This document shows positions 42,491-51,677 of a stretch of 64,000 nucleotides of DNA, piece after piece. The translations under genes were made by a program, and so were the position numbers. Source of the DNA: Poriferisodalis sp965198245. Lineage in GTDB: Bacteria; Actinomycetota; Acidimicrobiia; Acidimicrobiales; Poriferisodalaceae. The first letter of the stretch is position 1. Every line of letters begins with the position of its first letter. The stretch covers positions 3,410,001-3,474,000 of the forward strand of contig NZ_OZ240249.1 in assembly GCF_965198245.1 (NCBI RefSeq). Reading direction: 5' to 3'. Below the pieces are notes generated by a model. The model was not told where the DNA came from. It was given only the letters and a program-made list of their open reading frames with translations, and searched no databases.

Positions 42491-44043
42491 TAGAGCGCGG
42501 CGTCAATCTCGGTATCGCCCCAGTAGCCGGCCAGCGGTGCCGCCGCGCCGCCGGCATAGCCCACGAGCCGGGCTGCGGCCGCATGATCGAACAACTCGAT
42601 GACGTCAAACACTGCGGACGGCCCCAGCGTGCGCAGCGCACGATCGCCTTCGCCGCCTGAGCGGGGCAGATGCGGCGTCAGCAACAACAACCGGGCCTCA
42701 GGCTCCGCTGCGGCCAGCACCGAAGCTCGCCCCAACGCCTTCCACAGCGTGTCGGCGCGCAGCAGGCCCGGCCGCACCGTGGTGAACGCCCCCGCCACGT
42801 CGGCCCACCACTCCTCGCCTGTCCGGTCACCCAGCAAGAAGCTGAACTGCACGCCCGAGCCTCGCAACCTGGCGGGACTGCGCAGAACCTCGAAGCCGCA
42901 CTGCCCCAGCAGCTCGGCGGCGATGTCGTGGGCCTTGCGGCCCGACTCGACGGCCTGCTGCACGAACGCGTCTGCCGACATCGCATCGTTGATCGGAGAC
43001 CCACCTTGGGCAGTGCCGAACAACGGCGCCTGCGAGACAGGGCGCTGACGCTGACGCCACGACACCTTCGCACGCGCCACCCGCGACCGGGCTAGCTCCA
43101 CGTAGTCGGGATCCAGGTCGTAGCCCACCGGCAGCCGACCGCACAGCACGCTGGCCACCAGCGTGGTGCCAGAGCCCATGAACGGATCCAGCACGAGATC
43201 GTCCTCGTAGGTGTACAGATCGATCAGGCGGCGTGGCAGCTCGAGGGGGAACGGGGCCGGGTGCCGCACCCGCTGGGCGCTCTCGGGCCCCATGTCCCAC
43301 ACGTCGAGCGTTGCTTCCATGAACTCGTCGGTGGACAGGCTGCTGCGAAACGGCAGCTCCTCGTCCTGTCGCTGGGCGGCCGACCGGGCTCGATCGAAGC
43401 GTCCCTTGCTGGCGACGACGATCCGCTCGGTGGTGTCGCGCAGCGTCGGGTTGGACGGGCTTCGGAATGATCCCCACGCGCACGATCCGCTTGATCCCTT
43501 GCTCTTCTGCCACACGATCTCGCCCCGCAGCAGCAAGCCGAGTTCTTCGAAGATCCGCGCCACGTCACCCGACAGGCTGCGGTACGGCTTGCGGCCTAAA
43601 TTCGCCACATTGACCGCAATGCGGCCACCCGGTTCGAGAACCCGCACGCACTCGGCGAACACGTCGCGGAGCATGTCGAGGTAGTCGAAGTAGCTAGTCG
43701 GGATGCGATCGTCGGAACCCGCAGCGACGGCGTCCTCGTAGGACTTGCCCACGTAGTAGGGCGGTGAGGTGACCACCAGCGCCACGCAGGCGTCGGGAAG
43801 TGCAGCCATCTCCCGGGCGTCGCCGCAGATGCAGCCGTCGCCCAGGTGCTTCTTCAAGTCGGGATCGAACTCGCGGCCGCGGGCAACCGCGTCGTCGTCG
43901 GACAGCACCGGTGGGGTGAAGCGGGCATAGAACGCTGAGGCGTCGTGCCCCTCGCGCCGGGATGCGCCAAATCGTGATGTTGCCGTCCGGCGGGCGGACG
44001 GCGTGACGAGGCGCGTTCCGCCCAATGGCTCCCGGGGAGTCAT
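42490..44043 (-). CDS. DNA methyltransferase, class beta, with extra C-terminal domain
   Basis: A 517-residue enzyme. Catalytic TSPPYY (92-97) comes before the SAM motif DPFMGSGTT (286-294), the beta-class order of N4-cytosine/N6-adenine methylases. The core ends near residue 330. An additional domain follows (about 355-500) with the alternating pattern AAELLGQCGFEVLRSP, EEWWADVAGAF, ADTLWKALGRA and RLLLLTPHLP, reminiscent of a degenerate restriction-endonuclease fold. No restriction partner gene is adjacent. The ATG at 44043 is used over 44064. Confidence 0.85.
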   Translation of the reverse strand: MTPREPLGGTRLVTPSARRTATSRFGASRREGHDASAFYARFTPPVLSDDDAVARGREFDPDLKKHLGDGCICGDAREMAALPDACVALVVTSPPYYVGKSYEDAVAAGSDDRIPTSYFDYLDMLRDVFAECVRVLEPGGRIAVNVANLGRKPYRSLSGDVARIFEELGLLLRGEIVWQKSKGSSGSCAWGSFRSPSNPTLRDTTERIVVASKGRFDRARSAAQRQDEELPFRSSLSTDEFMEATLDVWDMGPESAQRVRHPAPFPLELPRRLIDLYTYEDDLVLDPFMGSGTTLVASVLCGRLPVGYDLDPDYVELARSRVARAKVSWRQRQRPVSQAPLFGTAQGGSPINDAMSADAFVQQAVESGRKAHDIAAELLGQCGFEVLRSPARLRGSGVQFSFLLGDRTGEEWWADVAGAFTTVRPGLLRADTLWKALGRASVLAAAEPEARLLLLTPHLPRSGGEGDRALRTLGPSAVFDVIELFDHAAAARLVGYAGGAAAPLAGYWGDTEIDAAL

Positions 44044-44122
44044 TTTCCACAGAGTAGCGCTCAACTCGAGCGATTACGAACGGACGCGCGCCCACCAACA
44101 GCCGATGTCGCGGTCCCGCGGA

Positions 44123-44866
44123 TCAGGCGTCGTGCAGCACCATCCGCACGCGCTTGTTGCCCTTGCCCTTCGACTCCGTCTTGATGATCTCGAAGCGACC
44201 GACCGGCCCGGTAGACGACACATGCGTGCCGCCGTCAGCCTGGCGATCCAGCCCCACGATGTCCACCACCCGGATATTGGTGACCGAGGGAGGGATCAGG
44301 TTCACCTTCGTGCGAATCAGCTCGGGATCGGCGAGCGCCGCACCACGGTCCAGGAAGCTGACCTCGATCGGGCGATCCGCAGCGATCTCCGCGTTGACCA
44401 ACTCGGTGACACGGGAGGCGAATCCCTCCGGCAGCGGGCCGAACTCGAAGTCCATGCGCGCGGCCAGCGGCTCCATGTTCCCGCCTGTCACCAGCACGCC
44501 CCACTCGTTCCAGATGACGCCGCACAGGATGTGCAGCGCCGTGTGGGTGCGCATGAGCTGCAGCCGCCGGTCCCAGTCGATCGAGCCTTCGACCGCCGTT
44601 CCCACCGACGGCGGCTCCCGATCCAACCAGTGCCAAATGACACCACCGTCCTTGCGCACGTTCAGCACCTGCCACTCGTTGCCGCTCGGGTCGGCGAGCG
44701 TGCCCGTGTCATGGGGCTGGCCGCCTCCGGTCGCATAGAAGACAGTCCGGTCAAGTGCGACCGCGTCGTCGCGCACTGCGACGACGGTTGCTTCGGCGCT
44801 CGTCTGGAAGGCGTCGCGCAGATAGATCTGGTCGGTCTGGGAGTCAGCGTTCTCATCGGTCGACAT
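44123..44866 (-). CDS. Alanyl-tRNA editing protein (AlaX)
   Basis: A 247-residue AlaX-type editing domain that hydrolyses mischarged Ser- or Gly-tRNA(Ala). FYATGGGQPHDTG, THTALHIL (H108 and H112, the zinc HxxxH motif) and DGGTHVSSTG are visible. The Cys that normally precedes GGTH in AlaRS is Asp here, as seen in some AlaX groups. The ATG at 44866 is preferred, since the in-frame upstream sequence is not family-like. It is divergently arranged with the EEP gene starting at 44909. Confidence 0.85.
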   Translation of the reverse strand: MSTDENADSQTDQIYLRDAFQTSAEATVVAVRDDAVALDRTVFYATGGGQPHDTGTLADPSGNEWQVLNVRKDGGVIWHWLDREPPSVGTAVEGSIDWDRRLQLMRTHTALHILCGVIWNEWGVLVTGGNMEPLAARMDFEFGPLPEGFASRVTELVNAEIAADRPIEVSFLDRGAALADPELIRTKVNLIPPSVTNIRVVDIVGLDRQADGGTHVSSTGPVGRFEIIKTESKGKGNKRVRMVLHDA

Positions 44867-44908
44867 GGCCGCCGACGATAGGGGAATCGTCGAATTACCG
44901 TTGCGCCC

Positions 44909-45715
44909 GTGCGAGTGGCGACGTGGAACCTGTGGTGGCGCTTCGGGGATGACTGGAAGGCTCGACACTCCGCCGTTGCTGCCGCACTCGAAGCGCTCGA
45001 ACCCGACATCGTGTGCTGCCAGGAGATCTGGGCCACACAAGACGGCATGGACCAATCGGCGGTGCTGGCCGAACGCCTTGGCATGCACGTCGCACATCAC
45101 CCGAGGTTCGGTCGCAGGGGCGAATCGTTCGGCAACGCCATCTTGAGCCGGTCGGAGATCCTCAGCTCAGAGGTGCACACGCTGGCCTCAGAGGTGCACA
45201 CGCTGGCCGTCGACAACCAATCGGGCCACCGCAGTGCCGTCGTGGCGCGCATCGCCCGCGGCGACGGCGAGATGACCGTCATCTGCACGCACCTCGAGCA
45301 TCGCTTCCACCTCAGCGAGATCCGGCAGGGGCAGGTGGCCACACTGTGTGAGCTGGCTGCGCCGCATCATGATCCCGAGGGCTTCCCCGTCATCATGGCG
45401 GGCGACTTCAACGCGGTGCCGACGTCCGAGGAGATCCGCATGCTCACCGGCGAGCGTCCCCCGCCAGTGCCTGGGCTGGTCTTCAGCGACGCGTGGTCAC
45501 AGGCGGGCGACGGTCCAGGCCACACCTGGAGCGGCCAGAATCCCTACCTGTCCCAAGCCATGTGGCCGAACCGCCGCATCGACTATGTGTTCGTCTCCAC
45601 GCCCCGACCGGTCCCGGTGGGCAACATTTCGGCCATCCAGCTCATCGGCACCGAGCCGATCGACGGCGTGGTGCCGTCGGATCACTACGGGCTGGCGGTG
45701 GATCTCGTCGACTGA
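44909..45715 (+). CDS. Endonuclease/exonuclease/phosphatase family hydrolase
   Basis: A 268-residue EEP-fold metal hydrolase: RVATWNLWW (Asn), DIVCCQEIW (Glu), THLEHRFH, IMAGDFNAVPTS and RRIDYVFVS with PSDHYGLAVDL (last His) are the active-site motifs. The family includes nucleases, phosphodiesterases and sphingomyelinases; the substrate is not determined. A 21-nt tandem duplication (45167-45208) repeats SEVHTLA in a surface loop. The start is GTG at 44909. Confidence 0.83.
   Translation: MRVATWNLWWRFGDDWKARHSAVAAALEALEPDIVCCQEIWATQDGMDQSAVLAERLGMHVAHHPRFGRRGESFGNAILSRSEILSSEVHTLASEVHTLAVDNQSGHRSAVVARIARGDGEMTVICTHLEHRFHLSEIRQGQVATLCELAAPHHDPEGFPVIMAGDFNAVPTSEEIRMLTGERPPPVPGLVFSDAWSQAGDGPGHTWSGQNPYLSQAMWPNRRIDYVFVSTPRPVPVGNISAIQLIGTEPIDGVVPSDHYGLAVDLVD
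45167..45208 (+). repeat. 21-nt exact tandem duplication in the EEP gene
   Basis: The same 21 nt (TCAGAGGTGCACACGCTGGCC) occur at 45167-45187 and 45188-45208, adding seven residues in frame. Confidence 0.95.
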
Positions 45716-45729
45716 GGCACGCCGGGCCG

Positions 45730-46704
45730 CTAGGTCTCGTAGAGCTCCAGGATCGCGGCAGCAGCTGTGCGTCCCGCTTGAGCCAGCTCGGGCGGCAGCT
45801 CTGCTGCGTTGACGACGTGCGTCTCGGACCCGAGGCGCAAGAGCATCTGGCTGAGCACCCACGGGCTGCGGATCGCGTAGGTGACAACGCACCGATCCCC
45901 GTCGTCGGTCACCTCACGAGACGGGTAGGCCTCCACACGCCACAGGTCGATGCGGGGAATCGACATCACGACGTCGGTGGTCTCGTCGGACTCGGCGGGT
46001 GCGATGTCCGCGACCTCCCCCGTCTCGGGGGTGCGGCCGTGCCGCACGCCCGTGTCGGCACACCCGTCGATCCGGTCGATACGGAAGGAGCGCAGGTCGG
46101 TGCGCAAATGGCACCAGCCCCGCAGGTACCAGTGGCCGTCATGCAGCGAGACCGCCAGTGGGTCGACCTGGCGCTCGGTGAGGGCGTCGGTGTTGGGCGT
46201 GTAGTACTCGATGCTGACCGTGGTCCCAGTGCGCAGCGCTTCCCGCAGGATCGGCAGGTGGCGTGGCACGGGCAGGTCCACCGACACCCGCACTCGCTCG
46301 CCGTAGGAAGCGCGCAGCTTGTCGAGCGCCGTCGCGAGGGCTCCCGAGCGGTCAGCACCGCGCAGCGCCAGTGCCGACTGGCCGGCCACCAAGATGCCGA
46401 ACGCCTGCGGCACTGACAGGTTGAGCGGCCGGTCCAGCATGGCTCCAGGCTCGACGTGCACCCAGGCCTCGCCTGCGTCGCCATTGTCAGCGTCGTCGCC
46501 GAAGACGACCACGCCGAGGTTCTGGTAGACGCCAGCGCCCGCCACCTCGTAACACATGGCCGCCAGCAGCAGGTCATACACCGCGCTCGGCCCCATATCG
46601 AAGCGCTGAGCGATGTCGCCCACCGTGGCGCCGCCGCGCTCGACCACCCACGGAACGATGGCCAGCAGCCGCTCGATCTTCGCCGAAGCGCTCGGGCCCC
46701 TCAT
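45730..46704 (-). CDS. pafC: WYL-domain transcription factor PafC
   Basis: A 324-residue PafC. An N-terminal winged helix (about 8-70) is followed by the WYL domain with GHWYLRGWCHLRTDLRSFRIDRI (about 190-212) and the C-terminal WCX-type extension. With PafB it forms a complex that activates the LexA-independent DNA-damage response in actinobacteria. Its start overlaps the pafB stop by one nucleotide. The two are usually linked to proteasome genes, which do not occur in this window. Confidence 0.88.
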   Translation of the reverse strand: MRGPSASAKIERLLAIVPWVVERGGATVGDIAQRFDMGPSAVYDLLLAAMCYEVAGAGVYQNLGVVVFGDDADNGDAGEAWVHVEPGAMLDRPLNLSVPQAFGILVAGQSALALRGADRSGALATALDKLRASYGERVRVSVDLPVPRHLPILREALRTGTTVSIEYYTPNTDALTERQVDPLAVSLHDGHWYLRGWCHLRTDLRSFRIDRIDGCADTGVRHGRTPETGEVADIAPAESDETTDVVMSIPRIDLWRVEAYPSREVTDDGDRCVVTYAIRSPWVLSQMLLRLGSETHVVNAAELPPELAQAGRTAAAAILELYET

Positions 46705-47699
46705 CACGGGTCTGTTTCTGCGCCGGAAACCAGCGCTCGCAGCCACGACGTGATCTCGTCCACCAGCTCGGGGGGCGATTCCACGACGGCATGTCGACCC
46801 ATGTCCAGCAGCCACGTACGGAGCGCCGTCCGGTTGCGGACTCGCGCCTCCACCGTCACCGAACCGTCGTCGTGCCGCACGACGACCTGGCCCCGCTCAG
46901 CGGTGGGCTGGTGCGCCATGGTGGCATCGATCCGAACCCGGGCCACAAGATCGTCGCCGAAGTCGATCTCCATCGGCTCGGACGGCAGCAGCCCCGCCAA
47001 GTCGACATCGGCTCTGGAAAACGCACCCCGCTCGCCCACGTCCGCGTCGCCCTCCATGCGGTCCACGCGGAACGTCTTGGCCGTGCCGTCTTCGATGGCG
47101 GCGAAGTACCAGTAACCGGCCCGGCACAGCAGACCGAGCGGTTGCACGTGTCGCTCACGGCCGCCGTAGGTGAACCGGACCGCAGCGCGTTCCGCGGCAG
47201 CAGCCGCCAACGCGGGCAGCAGCGCGCTGGCTGACTGCTGGGCGGCAGCGGCAGTCTCCAGCGCCACCTCTGCGGTGGGTGGCTCCAAGCCGCGGACTGA
47301 CTCTGCCGCCTCGGCACTTGTGAGCTTGGCAACGGCCTCGAGGTCCCATGTTTCGCCGATGTCCACCCGGGCTGCCGCAAAGCGCAGCGCGAGCTGTTCG
47401 TCGGGAGTCAATTGCAGGTCAGGCAGGAAGTAGTCCCGGCGCCGGATTGTGTACGACATGGCGCCGTCGTGTTCGATCGTCTCGGTGATGCGCACACCGA
47501 GGTTGCGGATCAGCGCCTTGTCTCGCTCGAATGAGGCGCGGGCACTTTGGTGCAGGAGCCGGTCGGTGTTTCCCTCGGGTGCATAGAGCCCAGTGTCCCG
47601 CCAGATCTGCTCGCGGGTCTTGGGCACGTCGCGAGCCAGCAGGTACATCATGAGTTCCATCACGCGCTCGGTTGCGTCCGGCCGTGATCGCGTCGCCAC
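46704..47699 (-). CDS. pafB: WYL-domain transcription factor PafB
   Basis: A 331-residue PafB. An N-terminal winged helix (about 8-75) begins ERVMELMMYLLARDVPKTREQI. The WYL core contains AVRFTYGGRERHVQPLGLLCRAGYWYFAA and TFRVDRM. It is the first gene of the pafBC operon (minus strand), with which it probably binds damage-regulated promoters. The intergenic region upstream (47700-47777) separates it from the molybdenum hydroxylase genes, which are read in the same direction. ATG at 47699. Confidence 0.9.
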   Translation of the reverse strand: MATRSRPDATERVMELMMYLLARDVPKTREQIWRDTGLYAPEGNTDRLLHQSARASFERDKALIRNLGVRITETIEHDGAMSYTIRRRDYFLPDLQLTPDEQLALRFAAARVDIGETWDLEAVAKLTSAEAAESVRGLEPPTAEVALETAAAAQQSASALLPALAAAAAERAAVRFTYGGRERHVQPLGLLCRAGYWYFAAIEDGTAKTFRVDRMEGDADVGERGAFSRADVDLAGLLPSEPMEIDFGDDLVARVRIDATMAHQPTAERGQVVVRHDDGSVTVEARVRNRTALRTWLLDMGRHAVVESPPELVDEITSWLRALVSGAETDP

Positions 47700-47777
47700 C
47701 TTCGGGAGTGTAGGGCTGCTCCGCAGGGCGGCCCGGTGAGTTCTGGAGCCGATGGCCGGGCGGCCCGAACCCAGGCG

Positions 47778-50114
47778 TCAGCCGTTGGCGCCGGCGTCTC
47801 GCAGCGCCGCCCAGACTCGCTCTGGAGTGAGCGGGAAGTCGTCCATCCACACGCCCGTTGCATCCGCCAGTGCCGCGACAACCGCCGGTGCGTAGGGGAT
47901 CACGCCCATCTCGGCCATGCCGCGGGCGCCGAAGGGACCCAGCGGATCAGCCAATTCCAGCACCACGCTCTCGGTGGTGACGGGAATGTCGCCGATGCCG
48001 GGAATCAGGTAGGTGCTGAACCGGGGATTCAGCAGCCGGCCGTCCCGGCTGCGCAGATGTTCGCTGAGCACATGGCCGTGCGCCTGTGCCACCGCACCCT
48101 CGATCTGGCCCACCACGAAGCGAGGATTGATGGCCCGTCCGACGTCGTTCGCGCTGATCACCCGGTCGATGCGGATGTGACCGGTGTCAATGTCGACCGT
48201 CAGCTCCACATGCTGCGCAACGTAGCCATAGGCGAAGTTGGGAATGCCCTCACCGGTCTCGGGATCCAGTTCGGTGGTCGGTGGCGGGGTGAAGCGGAAG
48301 TGTCCGATGGCCGGCCGATCGCCCTCGCGCCACGCCTTCTCGGCTTCCTCGGCAGCTCCGAGGATTGAATTGCCGGCCATCCAGGTCATACGCGACGCCG
48401 ATGCCGAGCCTGAGTCGCCCGATGTGCCGGTGTCGCTGAAGCGACCTGCCACTCTTGCTGGATCCACACCGGTGGCCTCGGCTGCCATCTGCAGGAACGC
48501 TGTGTGCGCACCCTGGCCGACGTCAGCGCCGGCATGGGACAGCTCTGCCCCCGACGGCGTCTCGTCGCTGGGCTCGCCGTACAGCACGATGGTGGCCTCG
48601 CAGCGCTCGGGGAAACCGAGCGAGAACCCGACGTTCTTGAACGCGCAGGCGAAGCCGCTGCCCCGACGCAACGACGACGGGCGAGCCGGCAGCGAAACGA
48701 ACGGGCTGAAGAGCCCTGAGCCGTCGATGTCAGAGCCGGCAGGGCGGGCAGGCAGGGCAGCGGCGTGAGCGCACGCCTCGATCACTTCGGGCATGGTCAC
48801 GCCGGCCGGCATCGGGGTGTGAGCGATGCTCGGCGACCCCTCCCGCAGCGTGTTGACGCGGCGGATGTCGATGGGGTCCATGCCCAGCGCCTCGGCCAGC
48901 TTGTTCACCTGGCACTCCACGGCGAAAGCCGCCTGCGGTGCCCCGAAGCCCCGGAACGCTCCGCCCGGCGTGGCATTCGTGTACACGACATGGGTGTCGA
49001 TGGCGGCGTTCGGCAGCTCGTAGGCCCCGCCGAGGCCGAGATGCAGATTCCCCATCACCTTGTTCGAGGTGTAGTTGTATGCGCCCGCGTCCAGCCACGC
49101 TTCGGCCTGCGCGGCGGTGATCTTGCCGTTGCGGTCGGCGCCCCAACGAGCCCAGATGCGCCCCCGGTGGCGCTTGTGGTGACCGACGATGGACTCTTCA
49201 CGTGACCACTGCATGGCCACGGGCCGGTCGATGCCCTGCTCTGCGAGCCGGTAGGCGGCCAGCGCCAGGATGATCTGCAGCGACATGTCCTCGCGCCCGC
49301 CGAACGCACCACCGATGGCGGGATAGCGCACCCGGATCCGGTCCTCAGGCAGATCGAGGGCATGGGCGATCTGCTCACGGTCCTCGTGTACCCACTGGCC
49401 CGCTATCTCGACGTTCACGGCGCCTTCGGCGTCGACCCACGAGGTTCCCGCTTCTGGCTGCAGGAACGCGTGCTCCTGGTAGGGCACCTCGTAGGTGGCC
49501 TCCACGACCACCTCGGCATCTTCGAAACCGGCGTCGAGATCGCCCTTTCGGGTGCGCATCGACTCATACAGGTTGGAGCCGACGCCGTCATAGGCGTGTA
49601 CGAGCGGTGCACCAGCCCCCAGCGCTGCATCCAGATCGGCCACGACCGGCAGCGGTTCCCACTCGACGTCGATTGCAGCTGCGGCGGCACGAGCCTGGGC
49701 GAGGCTCTCGGCGATGATGAGCGCCAGGTGATCGGCTTCCCAGCGGGACACATCGCAGGGCACCGGGCTGCTCCCGTTGTGATCGAGCCCGACGAAGACC
49801 GGCTGATCGAACTTGGTCAGCCCGTACTCGTTGCGGGGCACGTCAGCGGAGCCGAACACCGCAACGACGCCCCCGGAGCGCTCGGCAGGGCCGAGGTCGA
49901 GGTGACGGAGGCGAGCATGGGGCTGATCTGTGAAGACGACAAAGGCCCACAGCGCATCTGCACCGATGCGGTCAGCGGGATAGCCGGCGAGGCCAGAAAC
50001 TTTGGCAGGGCCGTCGGCGCGTGGCGGCGACTGGCCCAGACCACCCGCGGTGGGCGTCGCCATCTCGAGCTCGATGGCCGCGCCAGGCGTACCGGGGGCG
50101 GCACCGTCCCTCAT
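47778..50114 (-). CDS. Molybdenum hydroxylase large subunit (xanthine dehydrogenase family)
   Basis: A 778-residue molybdopterin-binding subunit. GGAFGGRED, TNATPGGAFRGFGAPQ and the C-terminal GPFGARGMAEMG (catalytic Glu) are the motifs of the family. The CO dehydrogenase motif AYxCSFR is absent, so it is a hydroxylase for a heterocycle or an aldehyde rather than CoxL. It pairs with the FAD/[2Fe-2S] fusion encoded upstream, whose stop overlaps this start by 4 nt. No cofactor-insertion gene (XdhC) is seen nearby. Confidence 0.85.
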   Translation of the reverse strand: MRDGAAPGTPGAAIELEMATPTAGGLGQSPPRADGPAKVSGLAGYPADRIGADALWAFVVFTDQPHARLRHLDLGPAERSGGVVAVFGSADVPRNEYGLTKFDQPVFVGLDHNGSSPVPCDVSRWEADHLALIIAESLAQARAAAAAIDVEWEPLPVVADLDAALGAGAPLVHAYDGVGSNLYESMRTRKGDLDAGFEDAEVVVEATYEVPYQEHAFLQPEAGTSWVDAEGAVNVEIAGQWVHEDREQIAHALDLPEDRIRVRYPAIGGAFGGREDMSLQIILALAAYRLAEQGIDRPVAMQWSREESIVGHHKRHRGRIWARWGADRNGKITAAQAEAWLDAGAYNYTSNKVMGNLHLGLGGAYELPNAAIDTHVVYTNATPGGAFRGFGAPQAAFAVECQVNKLAEALGMDPIDIRRVNTLREGSPSIAHTPMPAGVTMPEVIEACAHAAALPARPAGSDIDGSGLFSPFVSLPARPSSLRRGSGFACAFKNVGFSLGFPERCEATIVLYGEPSDETPSGAELSHAGADVGQGAHTAFLQMAAEATGVDPARVAGRFSDTGTSGDSGSASASRMTWMAGNSILGAAEEAEKAWREGDRPAIGHFRFTPPPTTELDPETGEGIPNFAYGYVAQHVELTVDIDTGHIRIDRVISANDVGRAINPRFVVGQIEGAVAQAHGHVLSEHLRSRDGRLLNPRFSTYLIPGIGDIPVTTESVVLELADPLGPFGARGMAEMGVIPYAPAVVAALADATGVWMDDFPLTPERVWAALRDAGANG

Positions 50115-51628
50115 GACGCAGCCTCCTTGTCGGCTGCTTCTTTGACCGCCGCCGTGCCGACCGAGGCGGTCCGCACCGCCCCCGTGCCAACCGAGGCGGC
50201 TTGCACCGCCTCGATGATCGAGCAGTAGCCGGTGCAGCGGCAGAGGTTGCCTGACAATCCGATGGTGATCTGCTCGGCGGTGGGCTCTGCGATCTCGTCG
50301 AGCAGTGCCACGGCGCTCATCACGAAACCGGGGGTGCAGAATCCGCACTGTGCTCCGCCGGTTTCCACCATGGCCTGCTGGAACGGGTGCAGCTCGCCTT
50401 CGGGCGAGGCCACCCCTTCGACCGTGATGATCGTCGCCCCGTCGGCTCGGCCCGCTGGCACCAAGCACGAGAACACGGTGACGCCGTCGAGGTGAACCGT
50501 GCACGCGCCGCACTCCCCTTCTGCGCAGCCCTCCTTGGTGCCGGTGAGGCCGAGATCGTCGCGCAGCCAGTCCATCAGCGTCTTGCTCGAAGCGTTTGCC
50601 GCGCTGCGTTGCTCACCGTTCACCGTCGTCGTGACGACGTCGCCGGATCCGTCCAGCACCGTCGACGCCGACCCAGCACGGTCCCGGCCCGCCGCCGAAG
50701 CCAGCCGCGGCGGCTCGTGCGGCCATCGCTCTGCCGCCGTACCGCTGGCCAGCGCCGCAACGGCACGATCCACCACGACGCCGACGGCGTGCGACCGGTA
50801 CTCGGCACTGCCGCGGATGTCATCGATAGGCGTCGCCGCCCGTCGTGCTGCGGTGACGATGTCGGCTGCGGCTTCGGTCAATTCCCGACCCCGCGCCAGC
50901 TCGGCGGCCTCGGGCACCGTGATGATCGTTGCGGCGACGCTGCCGAGGGCAACTTCGAGATCGGCAACTGCCCCGTCTCGCAGCTCCGCCACCAGGGCGG
51001 CATGCACCACCGAGATGGCCTGCGCCCGGCGCAGACCCAGCTTCACGAAGACGCCGGACCGGTGCGCACCGTCGAGGGCCTCGAATGTCACTGCGGTGAC
51101 GATCTCGTCGGGCTCGAGAACGGTCTGGCGGAAGCCGGTGAAGAACTCGGCGATGGAAACCGTGCGCTCACCCCTTGCCGACAGCATCGTGACATGGGCG
51201 CCAAGCGCAACCAGCGCCGAGATGGTGTCGTTTGCAGGGCTGGCCGTGACGATGTTGCCCACCACGGTCGCTCGGTTGCGCAGCGGCGGCGAACCCACCT
51301 CCAGGCACGCCTGGGCCAGCGGCAGCCCGGCGGTGAGCATCGGTGCGGACTCGATGACATCGGCATGGGTGACAAGCGGTGCCAACGAGACGGTGCTGTT
51401 GTCGTAGGAGATCCGGTCGAGGCCCGGCAAAGCGGAGATGTCAATGAGCAGCTCCACACCGGGGCGGGCCCCGCGACTCAGTTCGAGCATCAGGTCGGTG
51501 CCGCCGGCGATCAGTCGCGCCGCGGCGCCGTGCGACGACAGCAGATCGACCGCCTCGGAAAGTGAGCCGGGTGCGACATACCGGGTCGGCAGCGGGGCTG
51601 CCCGCTGGACTGGGTGAAGCTGGAACAT
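50111..51628 (-). CDS. Fused FAD-binding and [2Fe-2S] subunit of the molybdenum hydroxylase
   Basis: A 505-residue fusion. The FAD domain (about 10-290; LIAGGTDLMLEL, NRATVVGNIVTASPANDT) comes first and the [2Fe-2S] domain (about 335-480) second. GCAEGECGACTVHLDG, GAQCGFCTPGFVMSA and LCRCTGYCSI hold both cluster ligand sets. In XdhA and most fusions the Fe-S domain is N-terminal, so the order here is reversed. The tail contains Val-Gly-Thr-Ala repeats. It is the first gene of the two-gene operon and overlaps the large subunit by 4 nt. Confidence 0.87.
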   Translation of the reverse strand: MFQLHPVQRAAPLPTRYVAPGSLSEAVDLLSSHGAAARLIAGGTDLMLELSRGARPGVELLIDISALPGLDRISYDNSTVSLAPLVTHADVIESAPMLTAGLPLAQACLEVGSPPLRNRATVVGNIVTASPANDTISALVALGAHVTMLSARGERTVSIAEFFTGFRQTVLEPDEIVTAVTFEALDGAHRSGVFVKLGLRRAQAISVVHAALVAELRDGAVADLEVALGSVAATIITVPEAAELARGRELTEAAADIVTAARRAATPIDDIRGSAEYRSHAVGVVVDRAVAALASGTAAERWPHEPPRLASAAGRDRAGSASTVLDGSGDVVTTTVNGEQRSAANASSKTLMDWLRDDLGLTGTKEGCAEGECGACTVHLDGVTVFSCLVPAGRADGATIITVEGVASPEGELHPFQQAMVETGGAQCGFCTPGFVMSAVALLDEIAEPTAEQITIGLSGNLCRCTGYCSIIEAVQAASVGTGAVRTASVGTAAVKEAADKEAAS

Positions 51629-51677
51629 GCCGCATACAAGGGTGTCAGATGCGCCGTTCTCGGGCGACCCCCAAGAT

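Noticed and set aside
47778..51628. CO dehydrogenase (CoxLMS)
   Set aside because: The large subunit lacks the AYxCSFR active-site motif, and the small subunits are fused in an unusual order.
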